Assembly: GCA_963785815.1 (NCBI GenBank)
Contig: CAWAWN010000002.1
Location: 1,178,001 to 1,242,000, forward strand
Origin: UBA4742 sp963785815
Lineage (GTDB): Bacteria; Actinomycetota; Acidimicrobiia; Acidimicrobiales; Acidimicrobilacustridaceae
DNA length: 64,000 bases
Reading direction: 5' to 3'
The notes beneath the pieces are model-generated. The model had not been told where the DNA came from. It ran no database searches and was given only the letters and a program-made list of their open reading frames with translations. Shown here piece by piece: positions 34,127 to 42,459 of this stretch; position 1 is the first letter of the stretch; each line of letters opens with the position of its first letter. Position numbers and translations under genes: made by a program.

Positions 34127-35779
34127 ATGACGGCCACCACCAGCCCGGCCGCGCTCGCCTCGTCGCCGGGCCGACGCCGGCACGCCGAGTGGGCCATCGC
34201 CCGACGGGGGTTCGGCCAGCTCTGGATGGCGGCGACGGCCTGGGCGGTGGCCTTCGGCGCCACGATGGCCTCGTCGGCCACCACCTACGCCTCCACCTAC
34301 CCGACCGCGGCGTCGCGCGCCCAGGTGGCGGCCTCCACCGCCCGCGACCGGGGCCTGGCCGTCCTGCTCGGCCCCATCTCGGCCATCGAGACGGTGGGGG
34401 GCTACACGGTCTACAAGGGCTTCGTCTTCCTGACCACCATCGGCGCCGTCTGGGCCGTGCTGGCCGCCACCCGGGTGCTGCGGGGTGCCGAGGACACCGG
34501 CCGCTGGCAGCTCGGCCTGGCCGGCGCCACCGACGCTCGCCGGGCCACCCTGGCCACCGCCGGCGCCCTGCTGGCCGCCGTCGCCGTGCTGTTCGTCGGC
34601 ACCACCGTGCTGGCGCTGCTGGCGACCCGCGACCCCCACCTCGGCCTGGGGGCGGGCGCCGCCGTGCTCTACGGGCTCAGCCTGGCCCTGGTGCCGGCGG
34701 TGTTCGCCGCCGTCGGCGCGGTGACGTCCCAGGTCGGGCGCACCCGGCGGGTGGCCACCAGCCTGGGCCTGGGTGTGGCGGCCGCGGCCTTCGTGGTGCG
34801 CATGATCGCCGACGCCGGCCCCGCCACCCACTGGTTGCGGTGGGCCACCCCCTTCGGCTGGACCGAGCTCATCCGGCCCTTCACCACGAACGATGCCTGG
34901 CCCCTGGTGCCGGCGCTGGTCACCACGGTGCTGCTGATCGGGCTGGCCACGTCCCTGGCCGGCCACCGCGACGTGGGCGACGGGATCGTGGCGTCGACCG
35001 ACGTCTCGGTCGAGCGGCCCTTCGGGCTCGGATCGGTCACCGGGCTGTCCGCCCGGCTGGAGCGCGCGGTGCTGCTGGGGTGGTGCGTGGGCGCGGCCGC
35101 CGCCGCGCTGGCCATGGGGTTCATCGCCGAGCTGACCAACGCCTCCATCCCGGCGTCGATGCGCGACACCCTCGATCGCTTCGGCGTCCGGGGCAGCTTC
35201 ACCAACCAGTTCTTCGGGGTGGCGTTCCTGCTGGTGGCCACCGTCGTGGCGCTCGTGCCGGCCAGCCAGATGTCGGCCGCCTGCGAGGAGGAGACCTCAG
35301 GTCGGTTGCTCCACGTCCTGGCCGGTGGCTCGCGCCGCACCTCCTGGTTCGTGGGCCGGCTGGGGCTGACCGCGGGCGCGATCGTCGCCGCCGGCCTGCT
35401 GTCGGGGGTGGCCGCCTGGCTCGGCGCCCGCAGCCAGGGGGTCGACGTCGCCCTCGGCTCGATGATGCAGGCCGGGATCAACCTGGTGCCCACCGCCCTG
35501 CTGGTGCTGGGCATCGGCGCCCTGACCCTGGCCGTGGCGCCGCGGGCCTCGGCCCCGGTGGTCTACGGCGTGGTCATCTGGTCAGTGGTGATCGACCTGG
35601 CCGCAGCCCTGGTCGGACCGCTGACCTGGTTGAACAAGGTCTCGCTGTTCCACTACATGGCCCTGGCCCCGGTCACCTCGCCGACGCCCCGCACGTGGGG
35701 GATCACCCTGGCCCTGGCCGCCGGGCTCTGTGTGGTGGCCGTGTGGTGGTTCGATCGGCGTGACGTCCAACCTGGCTGA
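34127..35779 (+). CDS. ABC-2 type exporter permease (polyketide/antibiotic type)
   Basis: A 550-residue membrane protein with about 12 hydrophobic segments in two homologous halves, typical of the long permeases paired with DrrA-like ATPases in actinobacteria (AGATDARRATLATAGALLAAVAVLFVG; later SGRLLHVLAGGSRRTSWFVGRLGLTAGAIVAAGLL). It should export a hydrophobic compound or lipid. It immediately follows its ATPase. No substrate can be assigned; nothing biosynthetic lies directly next to it. Confidence 0.88.
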   Translation: MTATTSPAALASSPGRRRHAEWAIARRGFGQLWMAATAWAVAFGATMASSATTYASTYPTAASRAQVAASTARDRGLAVLLGPISAIETVGGYTVYKGFVFLTTIGAVWAVLAATRVLRGAEDTGRWQLGLAGATDARRATLATAGALLAAVAVLFVGTTVLALLATRDPHLGLGAGAAVLYGLSLALVPAVFAAVGAVTSQVGRTRRVATSLGLGVAAAAFVVRMIADAGPATHWLRWATPFGWTELIRPFTTNDAWPLVPALVTTVLLIGLATSLAGHRDVGDGIVASTDVSVERPFGLGSVTGLSARLERAVLLGWCVGAAAAALAMGFIAELTNASIPASMRDTLDRFGVRGSFTNQFFGVAFLLVATVVALVPASQMSAACEEETSGRLLHVLAGGSRRTSWFVGRLGLTAGAIVAAGLLSGVAAWLGARSQGVDVALGSMMQAGINLVPTALLVLGIGALTLAVAPRASAPVVYGVVIWSVVIDLAAALVGPLTWLNKVSLFHYMALAPVTSPTPRTWGITLALAAGLCVVAVWWFDRRDVQPG

Positions 35780-35780
35780 C

Positions 35781-35812
35781 TTGTCAAATTATGTTAGGGT
35801 TGCCTACCATAG
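35781..35812 (+). promoter_or_regulatory. Probable leaderless promoter with DtxR-like box
   Basis: TTGTCA (35781-35786) and TACCAT (35805-35810) are 18 bases apart, as expected for -35 and -10 elements. A GTG codon at 35818 begins seven bases after the -10, consistent with a leaderless start. TTAGGGTTGCCTACCATAG (35794-35812) agrees with the DtxR/IdeR consensus at 13 of 19 positions and contains TAGG/CCTA arms. The box covers the -10, where a repressor would block RNA polymerase. Iron control is an inference. Confidence 0.55.
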
Positions 35813-35817
35813 CGGCT

Positions 35818-36325
35818 GTGCGAGAGCTGGACGTGGAACCGGTGGTCGTGATCGAGCGGACCAGTCGCCTGGCCCGGCCGGCGGCCGAGGTGTGGGCCCG
35901 GGTCACGACCCCGGCCGGCATCAACCACGAGGTGGCTCCGTGGCTGCAGATGACCGTGCCCCGCGGCTGGTCGGGCTCGTCGCTGGCCGACGTCGTGGCC
36001 GGCACCCGGCTCGGTCGCAGCTGGATCCTGGCCCTGGGCCTGGTGCCCGTCGACTACGACGACCTGCACATCGAGTGCATCGGCGACGGGTACTTCCGTG
36101 AGGTGTCGACCATGGCCAGCGCGGCGCGCTCGGCAGCACGAGCGGTTCGTCGAGCCGTCGCCCGGGGCGGGGATCGGCACCTGCACCGTGCGCGACCGGG
36201 TCGAGTTCGTCCCCCGGCGCTGGGTCACCGCCGTGCCCGGCGGGCTGCGCATCCACCGGGCGGTGATCGGCGCCCTGTTCCACCACCGCCACCGCCGGCT
36301 GGCCTGCTGGAGCGCGACGGTCTGA
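35818..36325 (+). pseudogene. SRPBCC-family protein, interrupted by a frameshift
   Basis: The first part (VVVIERTSRLARPAAEVWARVTTPAGINHEVAPWLQMTVPRG to YFREVSTM) is in one frame; the continuation (QHERFVEPSPGAGIGTCTVRDRVEFVPRRWV to CWSATV) is in the frame one base later and ends at 36325. Joined, they give about 168 residues, the normal size of SRPBCC ligand-binding proteins. The shift is between 36108 and 36125 in a GC-repetitive stretch and needs one extra or two missing bases. The family binds hydrophobic molecules; role unknown. Confidence 0.7.
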
Positions 36326-36349
36326 GCGCGCCGCGATCCGACACCTAGG

Positions 36350-37558
36350 GTGGCCCCCGTGACGAGCACCGGGTTCACCCCATTGGCCGGCATCCGGATC
36401 ATCGACCTGACCAGCAACATGTCCGGCCCGCTGGCCACCATGGTGTTGGCCGACCAGGGCGCCGACGTGGTCAAGGTCGAGCCGGTGGCCGGCGACCTGA
36501 TCCGCACCGTGGGCACCGGGCGAGGTGGGATGAGCGCCTACTTCGCCAACCTCAACCGCGGCAAGCGGTCGGTGGCTGTGGACCTGTCCACCGACGCCGG
36601 GGCCGGCGTCGTCCGGCGGCTGGCCGGCACGGCCGATGTGTTCGTGCAGAACTTCCGACCCGGCGTGGTGGAGCGCATGGGGCTCGGGCCCGAGACGATC
36701 ATGGCCGACAACCCGAAGGTGGTCTACGCCTCCATCAGCGGGTTCGGCCTCGAGGGGCCGCTGGCCACCCAGCCGGCCTATGACCACGTCGTGCAGGCGC
36801 TGTCGGGCTTCGCCGCCCTCCAGGCCGGTCCCGACGGCCCCGACCTGGTGCGCCAGGGGGCCATCGACAAGGCGAGCGCGTACACCCTGGCCCAGGCCGT
36901 CACCGCCGCGCTGCTGCAGCGGATCTCGAGCGGGGTGGGCGTCCGCATCGACGTGTCCATGCTCGACGTGGCCCTGGCCTTCCTGTGGCCCGACGGCATG
37001 ATGAACGACACCTGCGTCGGCGAGGTCGACGTGCTACCCCCGGTCAGCCGCAGCTTCCGCACCACGCCCACCGCCGACGGCCACGTGGTGCTGGTCACCC
37101 TCACCGCCAAGCAGTGGGACGGCCTGGTGGCGGCCATCCTGACCGAGGCAGACGACGATACCGGCGGCGATCTGAGCGACACGGGGGCGCGCATGGCCGG
37201 GGGCGCCGCCATCATGCGCGCCGTGCGCCAGCGCCTGCGCGAGCTGCCCACCGATGAGGTGGTGGCGCGCCTGCGTGCCGCGGACGTGCCCTGCGCCCCG
37301 GTGCTGGCCCTGGACCAGGTGCACACCGATGCCCAGGTCGAGGCCTCGGGCATCCTGGCCGAGATCGACCACCCGATCATGGGCCGGATCCGCCAACCGG
37401 GACCGGCGCCGCGGGTCGACGGGACGCGTCCTGCGCCCGGAGCGCCGGCGCGGCCCGTGGGCGCCGACACGCGCGCCGTGCTGCGCGAAGCCGCCTTCGA
37501 CGAGGCCGAGATCGATTCGCTGGTGGCCGCCCAGGTGGTGGTGGCCGACCCGGGCTGA
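36350..37558 (+). CDS. Family III CoA-transferase (CaiB/BaiF)
   Basis: A 402-residue enzyme of the CaiB/BaiF family, which moves CoA from one acyl-CoA to a carboxylic acid via an enzyme-bound aspartyl-CoA thioester. Visible hallmarks are GIRIIDLTSNMSGPLATMVLADQGADVVKVEP, RGKRSVAVDLSTDAGAGVVRRL and PAYDHVVQALSGF, then DVSMLDVALAF. It starts with GTG at 36350 (GTG 36359 is possible). It sits at the head of the amidohydrolase region and may activate a carboxylate arising from it. Confidence 0.9.
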   Translation: MAPVTSTGFTPLAGIRIIDLTSNMSGPLATMVLADQGADVVKVEPVAGDLIRTVGTGRGGMSAYFANLNRGKRSVAVDLSTDAGAGVVRRLAGTADVFVQNFRPGVVERMGLGPETIMADNPKVVYASISGFGLEGPLATQPAYDHVVQALSGFAALQAGPDGPDLVRQGAIDKASAYTLAQAVTAALLQRISSGVGVRIDVSMLDVALAFLWPDGMMNDTCVGEVDVLPPVSRSFRTTPTADGHVVLVTLTAKQWDGLVAAILTEADDDTGGDLSDTGARMAGGAAIMRAVRQRLRELPTDEVVARLRAADVPCAPVLALDQVHTDAQVEASGILAEIDHPIMGRIRQPGPAPRVDGTRPAPGAPARPVGADTRAVLREAAFDEAEIDSLVAAQVVVADPG

Positions 37559-37642
37559 TCCTCGTCCCGGCGACAGCCGGACGAAAGCCGTTCGGGTCGC
37601 GGCGTTCACACCCGGGAAACCGCCTGGCCGTCCAGGTCGGTC

Positions 37643-37903
37643 ATGGTGGACGCCATGGACCTCGACGGGGAGCAGCTGCACGTGGCCGAGCGGGTGGTGG
37701 TGAGCCCGGCGGCCGGGGTGTTCCTGGCGGCGCGGGTCGTGCCGGAGCGGATCGAGGCCGGCACCCAGCTCGGGACCCTCGAGTGCGCCGGCCGGTCGGT
37801 GGCCGTCGTGTCGCCGTTCCGGGGACGCCTGGGTGGGATGGTGGCCACCACGGGCGAGCGGTTGCAACCCCACCAACGCGTGGCCTGGCTCCGCGCCGGC
37901 TGA
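37643..37903 (+). CDS. Small lipoyl/biotinyl-like domain without a modifiable lysine
   Basis: An 86-residue protein. VVVSPAAGVFLAARVVPERIEAGTQLGTLECAGRSVAVVSPFRGRLGGMVATTGERLQPHQRVAWL follows the flattened beta-barrel pattern of biotinyl/lipoyl domains, in which the turn would carry M-K-M or D-K-A; here that turn reads AGRSVAVVSP, without Lys. It may be a structural hybrid-motif domain rather than a cofactor carrier. No carboxylase or dehydrogenase subunit is near. Confidence 0.55.
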   Translation: MVDAMDLDGEQLHVAERVVVSPAAGVFLAARVVPERIEAGTQLGTLECAGRSVAVVSPFRGRLGGMVATTGERLQPHQRVAWLRAG

Positions 37904-38022
37904 CGTCTGCGACCCGGCCGTCGGCGTCGGCGGTGGTGGTCCCCCGCGCCCGCCGACCCCCCGGTCGGGCGGGCGCGCGTGTAGACGTCCCGCTACATTT
38001 CGGGGGACGGAGGAGGGCGAAC

Positions 38023-38289
38023 ATGTTCAACCTGGGCAGAGCTCGGTCACAGGCGCGTGCCCGTCGGGGTGCGGGTGTGCTGGAGTACAACGTCTCGGTG
38101 ACCCCCGCTCCCGATCGACAGGTGCGCGACCTCTACAACGCGTCCCGATCGTGCGGGTGGCCGCGCCTGACGTCCAAGGGCTTCCTGGTGCTGTGCGGGC
38201 CCGACGCCGTCGACGAACGCCTGGCCCTCATCCAGGCCGAGGCTCTGCCGTGCCTGGAGGCCCTGGCCGAGGAGGTGGCCGCGGCCTGA
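38023..38289 (+). CDS. Small conserved-looking hypothetical protein
   Basis: An 88-residue cytoplasmic protein (MFNLGRARSQARARRGAGVLEYNVSVTP to EEVAAA) with a basic N-terminal 16 residues and an acidic C-terminus. ATG at 38023 has a strong GGAGGAGGGC ribosome binding site nine bases upstream, and codon use is like its neighbours, so it is likely a real gene. No family is recognised. Confidence 0.6.
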   Translation: MFNLGRARSQARARRGAGVLEYNVSVTPAPDRQVRDLYNASRSCGWPRLTSKGFLVLCGPDAVDERLALIQAEALPCLEALAEEVAAA

Positions 38290-38329
38290 GCGGGCCGGTC
38301 GGTGGCGCCGGTTGGCGCGCCTCCTTGAG

Positions 38330-38344
38330 TAGAAGTAGATTCTA
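38330..38344. promoter_or_regulatory. AT-rich palindrome upstream of the amidohydrolase operon
   Basis: TAGAA-GTAGA-TTCTA is a perfect 5-bp inverted repeat with a 5-base spacer, in an AT-rich island of otherwise GC-rich DNA, 68 bases ahead of the amidohydrolase start at 38412. A TetR-family regulator is the third gene of that operon, so this is a candidate operator. A related TAGAG-TT-CTCTA palindrome lies at 45519-45530. Confidence 0.5.
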
Positions 38345-38411
38345 AGTTGAGGGGAAAGGCCCAACCGGGTCCGCGGTGCGGTGCACCCGGTCCACCGAGC
38401 AAGGGAAGCCC

Positions 38412-39608
38412 ATGGCCGACATCGACTTCGAGGCGTTCGACGCCGACAACCACTACTACGAGGCGGTCGACGCCTACACCCGCCACATCGAGCCCGACAT
38501 GGCCCGCCGGGCCATGCAGTGGGCCACCGTCAACGGCAGGCAGCGGCTGCTGGTGGGCGGGAAGGTCAACCGGTTCATCCCCAACCCGCTGTTCGATCCG
38601 GTGGCCAAGCCCGGTGCCCTCGACCAGTACTTCCGGGGGCGCAACCCGGCCGGCACCGGCATCCGTGAGCTCTTCGGCGACCTCGAGCCCATCAGCCCGG
38701 CCTACCGCGACCGCGACGCCCGCCTCGAGGTCATGGACCGCCAGCACCTCGAGGCCGCCTTCTTCTTCCCCACCCTGGGTGTGGGCATGGAGCAGGCCCT
38801 CATCGGCGACCCGCCGGCCCTGATGGCCGCCTTCCGGGCCTTCAACCGCTGGCTGGACGAGGACTGGGGCTTCGCCTACCGCGAGCGCATCTTCGGTGCC
38901 CCCTTCATCACCCTGGTGGACGTCGACAACGCCGTGTCCGAGCTCGAGTGGGCGCTGGATCGCGACGCCCGGGCCATCCTGGTCGGTGTCGGGCCCGTGG
39001 TCACCGCCGCCGGCGGTCGGGCCCCGTCCGACCCCGCCTACGACCCGTTCTGGGCCCGCGTCGACGAGGCCGGCCTCACCGTGTGCCTCCACGGTGGCGA
39101 CTCGGCCTACGGCAAGTACCTCGAGGCCTGGGGCCAGAGCTCCGAGATGGAGGCTTTCCGACAGAACCCGCTGCGTGCCCTGCTCTCCCACGACGCGGTG
39201 CACGACACGGTGGCGGCCATGCTGGCCGACCGGTTCTTCTCGCGGTTCCCGAACGTGCGGTTGGCCACCATCGAGCTGGGCAGCGACTGGGCCTTCCACC
39301 TGTTCACCAAGCTCAAGAAGTCCTTCGGCCAGACGCCCCACCTCTACGCCGAGGACCCCCGCGACACCTTCCGCCGCCACGTGTGGGTGTCGCCGTACTA
39401 CGAGGACGACCTGGCGGCCCTCAAGGAGATGGTCGGGACCGACCACATCCTGATGGGCAGCGACTGGCCCCACGCCGAGGGGTTGGCCGAGCCCACCGAC
39501 TACATCGACGACTTGCGCCGGGCCGGCTACGGCGACGACGACGCCCGGTTGGTCATGCGCGAGAACGGCCTCGGGTTGAGCCGGCGCCGCGTGGGGGTGC
39601 CGGCCTGA
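38412..39608 (+). CDS. Amidohydrolase-2 family protein
   Basis: A 398-residue TIM-barrel hydrolase. AFDADNHYYEAVDAY gives the N-terminal metal-binding D-x-N-H; CLHGGDS, LSHDAVHDT and ILMGSDWPHAEG supply the later His and Asp ligands. The family hydrolyses or decarboxylates ring compounds with a divalent metal. ATG at 38412 begins the canonical start after a GGGAAG ribosome binding site. Its stop overlaps the next amidohydrolase start (TGATG at 39606-39610), so both are coupled, and both precede a TetR gene. The substrate is unknown. Confidence 0.87.
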   Translation: MADIDFEAFDADNHYYEAVDAYTRHIEPDMARRAMQWATVNGRQRLLVGGKVNRFIPNPLFDPVAKPGALDQYFRGRNPAGTGIRELFGDLEPISPAYRDRDARLEVMDRQHLEAAFFFPTLGVGMEQALIGDPPALMAAFRAFNRWLDEDWGFAYRERIFGAPFITLVDVDNAVSELEWALDRDARAILVGVGPVVTAAGGRAPSDPAYDPFWARVDEAGLTVCLHGGDSAYGKYLEAWGQSSEMEAFRQNPLRALLSHDAVHDTVAAMLADRFFSRFPNVRLATIELGSDWAFHLFTKLKKSFGQTPHLYAEDPRDTFRRHVWVSPYYEDDLAALKEMVGTDHILMGSDWPHAEGLAEPTDYIDDLRRAGYGDDDARLVMRENGLGLSRRRVGVPA

Positions 39609-40486
39609 TGCCCATGCCCACCGACATCGGGATCATCGACACGATGATCGACTTCCCGCACCCCGACATGAAGGAGACCTACCGCTTCATCACCCGCCAG
39701 ACCCGCGACGCCGAGTCCAAGGAGTCGTTCGAGTTCCCCGTGGAGTACATGTTCAAGGACGTGCCCGAGAAGGAGCTGCGCGACGTCGCCGACCCGGTGG
39801 CGCTGACGCTGGGCGAGATGGACCGGTGGGGCATCCATCGGGGGATGATCGGCGTCGGCCACAAGGGCGGCTCGTGGGAGAAGGCGCTGGCCGAGCACCC
39901 CGACCGATTCATCCCGTCAGCCCACGCCGACCCCAACAAGGGGGTGGCCCAGATCCGCGAGCTGCGCCGGCTGAAGGCCGAGTTCGACATCCGGGCCGTC
40001 GGCCTCTTCCCGTCAGGCACCTTCCCGCAGGTGGCGATCAACGACCCCCTCATGTACCCCATCTACTCGACGTGCTGCGAGCTCGGGATCCCCGTGTTCT
40101 GCTGCGCGGGGGTGCCCGGGCCGCGCCTGAAGATGGCGCCCCAGCGCGTCGAGCTGATCGACGACGTGATGTACGACTTCCCCGAGCTGGTCTTCGTCAC
40201 CCGCCACGGCTGCGAGCCCTGGGCCGACCTGGCCGTCAAGCTGATGCTGAAGTGGCCGGGGCTGCACTTCTCGACCAGCGCCTTCGCCCCCCGCTACTAC
40301 CCCAAGGCCATCGTCGACTACGCCAACACCCGCGGGGCCGACAAGATCATCTACGCCGGCTACTTCCCCATGGGCCTGTCGCTCGAGCGCATCACCCGCG
40401 AGCTGCGCGACGTGCCCTTCGACGACGACGTGTGGCCGAAGTTCCTGCGCGACAACGCGGCCCGGGTCCTGGGCCTGGAGGCTTGA
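39608..40486 (+). CDS. Amidohydrolase-2 family paralogue with degenerate metal site
   Basis: A 292-residue protein sharing the barrel architecture of its neighbours (RWGIHRGMIGVG; LKAEFDIRAVGLFPSGTFPQVAINDPLMYPIYSTCCELGIPVFCCAGVPGP; FPELVFVTRHGCEPW). The N-terminal metal motif is DTMIDFP rather than D-x-H, and the C-terminal GSDWPH is YAGYFPMG, so key ligands are absent while one barrel His (RHGC) remains. It could be a non-catalytic partner of the upstream enzyme, with which it is translationally coupled. ATG at 39608 is chosen for that overlap; ATG 39614 also fits. Confidence 0.78.
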   Translation: MPMPTDIGIIDTMIDFPHPDMKETYRFITRQTRDAESKESFEFPVEYMFKDVPEKELRDVADPVALTLGEMDRWGIHRGMIGVGHKGGSWEKALAEHPDRFIPSAHADPNKGVAQIRELRRLKAEFDIRAVGLFPSGTFPQVAINDPLMYPIYSTCCELGIPVFCCAGVPGPRLKMAPQRVELIDDVMYDFPELVFVTRHGCEPWADLAVKLMLKWPGLHFSTSAFAPRYYPKAIVDYANTRGADKIIYAGYFPMGLSLERITRELRDVPFDDDVWPKFLRDNAARVLGLEA

Positions 40487-41112
40487 CCCGCCACTCGACC
40501 CGACCCGCCGACGCCGAGCCGCGCATCCTGCCCGATGAGGCGTCGTTGCGCGGCGACCAGCGCGCCCGACGCCAGGGCATCGTGGAGGCGGCGCGCCGGC
40601 TCATGGGCGAGCAGGACTACGAGGACATCGCGGTCAAGGACGTGGCCGACGAGGCCGGCGTGGCCCTGGGCACGCTCTACCGCTACTTCAACTCCAAGGA
40701 GCACCTCTTCGCCTGCGCGCTGCTGTCGTGGTCGCAGGGCTTCGGCGACCGCCTGGAGCGTTCGGCCTCGGGCTCCACCGTCGACCAGGTCCGGGCCATC
40801 TACCGGCGCGCCGTGCGGGCCTTCGAGCGCCAGCCCCGGGTCTACGGCGTGATGATCCAGGTGATGGGCAGCCGCGACGCATACGCGACCGAGGTGTTCC
40901 GCCAGTTCTCCCGGCGCCAGACGGCGGCCTTCGGCGCCGCCCTCGACACCTCCGGTCTGCCCGAGGCCCGGCGCGAGGACGTGACCGCGGTGATGGGGGC
41001 CGTGCTCAACGAGAACCTGAGCCGATGGCAGCGGGGGCAGCAGCCGCTGGCCGCGGTGTACCGGGCCATCGATCGCGCCGCCGGACTCATCTTCGACGAT
41101 CCCGGGCGTTGA
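40483..41112 (+). CDS. TetR-family transcriptional regulator
   Basis: A 209-residue regulator. The helix-turn-helix is GIVEAARRLMGEQDYEDIAVKDVADEAGVALGTLYRYFNSKEHLF; the C-terminal ligand domain is unlike known specific subfamilies. The start is best explained as TTG at 40483 overlapping the amidohydrolase stop (TTGA). It probably represses the amidohydrolase operon, perhaps through the palindrome at 38330. Confidence 0.87.
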   Translation: MTRHSTRPADAEPRILPDEASLRGDQRARRQGIVEAARRLMGEQDYEDIAVKDVADEAGVALGTLYRYFNSKEHLFACALLSWSQGFGDRLERSASGSTVDQVRAIYRRAVRAFERQPRVYGVMIQVMGSRDAYATEVFRQFSRRQTAAFGAALDTSGLPEARREDVTAVMGAVLNENLSRWQRGQQPLAAVYRAIDRAAGLIFDDPGR

Positions 41113-41132
41113 CGTCGACGCCCGCCCTCCCT

Positions 41133-41156
41133 ATTATCATATGGTCTTCGAAAACT
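41133..41156 (+). promoter_or_regulatory. AT-rich motif upstream of an amidohydrolase (copy 1)
   Basis: A 24-base stretch starting ATTATCA and ending TTCGAAAACT, matching 18 of 24 positions of the stretch at 43402-43425 in front of another amidohydrolase. It contains CATATG and TTCGAA palindromes and lies 65 bases before the start at 41221. It may be a promoter or operator for a common regulator. Confidence 0.45.
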
Positions 41157-41220
41157 ATGCGGGGTGCGGGGAGCGAGGCCATGGACGGCGTCAGCCCGCA
41201 CACCACCTCAGGGGGCAGCG

Positions 41221-42444
41221 ATGGAGTCGCCACATCTCGTCATCTCGGCCGACGGCCATGCCGGTCCGCCGGCCTACGTCTACCGGGAGTACCTCGATCC
41301 GGCCTTCCGCCAGCGGTTCGACCTCTTCCAGCAGGAGCTGAGCGACCTGCGGGCGGCCATGGAGGACCGCACCGCCAGGTTCCAGGCCGAGTGGGCCGAG
41401 GAGACCGACGGCGACGGCGGGCTGACCGCCGCCTTCGACTCGGACACCCGCAACGCCGTGCTCGATGAGGAGGGCGTGGCCGCCGAGGTGCTGTTCCCCG
41501 ATGCCGACGTGCTCGGCACCGGCCGGATCGCGGCGTCGCCGTTCGGCACCGGGCTGGCCGGCGACAACAGCGACGCCGAGGCGGCTGTGGCCGGCAGCCG
41601 GGCCCACAACCGGTGGCTGGCCGACTTCGTGGCCCAGGAGCCCCACCGTCGCATCGGCGTGGCCGTCGTGCCGGCCATCATCCCCGACATGGAGACGGTG
41701 CTGGCCATCGTGGCCGAGGCCAAGGACCAGGGCCACTCCGGCATCCTGATCCCCACCCGCTGGTTCGAGCGCCCGGCCTACCACGACCCGCACTACGAGC
41801 CGCTGTGGAGCCTGGCCGAGGACCTCGACCTGGTGGTGCACACCCACTCGGGCGCCGGGCCGACCGACATCGGCATGGGTCCGGGGATGGTCCCCATCTA
41901 CGCCGCCGAGGCCGGTTGGTGGGCGGCCCGGCCCCTGGCCGTGCTCATCCTGGGCGGCATCTTCGAGCGCCATCCCCGGCTGCGGTACTCGATGGCCGAG
42001 AACGGCGCCTGGTGGGTGCCCGACCAGATCCGCAAGATGGACGAGAAGTGGGTCGGCGGCCACAACACCCGCAAGTTCGGCGATGCCTTCCGCGAGGGGC
42101 TGTCGATGAAGCCCAGCGAGTACCTCGACCGCAACTGCTTCTTCGCGGCATCGACGCCCGGGGTGGACGACATCGAACGGCGCCACCTGGTCGGGGTGGG
42201 CAACCTGATGTGGGGCAACGACCTGCCCCATCCCGAGGGCACCTTCCCCTACACCCGGTTCTGGATCCGCGAGCGGTTCGGCGACCTGCCCGACGACGAG
42301 ACCCGGCGCATGCTGGGCCTCACCGCGGCCACCGTCTACGGGGTCGACACCGCGGCCCTGGCCCCGCTGGTCGAGCGCATCGGCCCCACCTTCGACGAGG
42401 TGCACGGCGACGTGGTGCCGGCCAAGGTGCCCGCCCACGCCTGA
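41221..42444 (+). CDS. Amidohydrolase-2 family protein
   Basis: A 407-residue member of the family. The N-terminus has VISADGHAGPPAY (metal motif), then AVLDEEGVAAEVLFPDADVLG, AHNRWLADFVAQEPHRRIGVAVVPAIIPD, VVHTHSGAGPTDIG and, near the end, LMWGNDLPHPEGTFPYTRFWI containing the last Asp ligand. It is similar in layout to the enzyme at 38412 and 43449. ATG at 41221 is preceded by a G-rich weak ribosome binding site; an upstream frame from 41164 lacks family similarity. It ends 15 bases before the convergent SDR. Confidence 0.87.
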   Translation: MESPHLVISADGHAGPPAYVYREYLDPAFRQRFDLFQQELSDLRAAMEDRTARFQAEWAEETDGDGGLTAAFDSDTRNAVLDEEGVAAEVLFPDADVLGTGRIAASPFGTGLAGDNSDAEAAVAGSRAHNRWLADFVAQEPHRRIGVAVVPAIIPDMETVLAIVAEAKDQGHSGILIPTRWFERPAYHDPHYEPLWSLAEDLDLVVHTHSGAGPTDIGMGPGMVPIYAAEAGWWAARPLAVLILGGIFERHPRLRYSMAENGAWWVPDQIRKMDEKWVGGHNTRKFGDAFREGLSMKPSEYLDRNCFFAASTPGVDDIERRHLVGVGNLMWGNDLPHPEGTFPYTRFWIRERFGDLPDDETRRMLGLTAATVYGVDTAALAPLVERIGPTFDEVHGDVVPAKVPAHA

Positions 42445-42459
42445 GGCCCCGCCGTCGGG

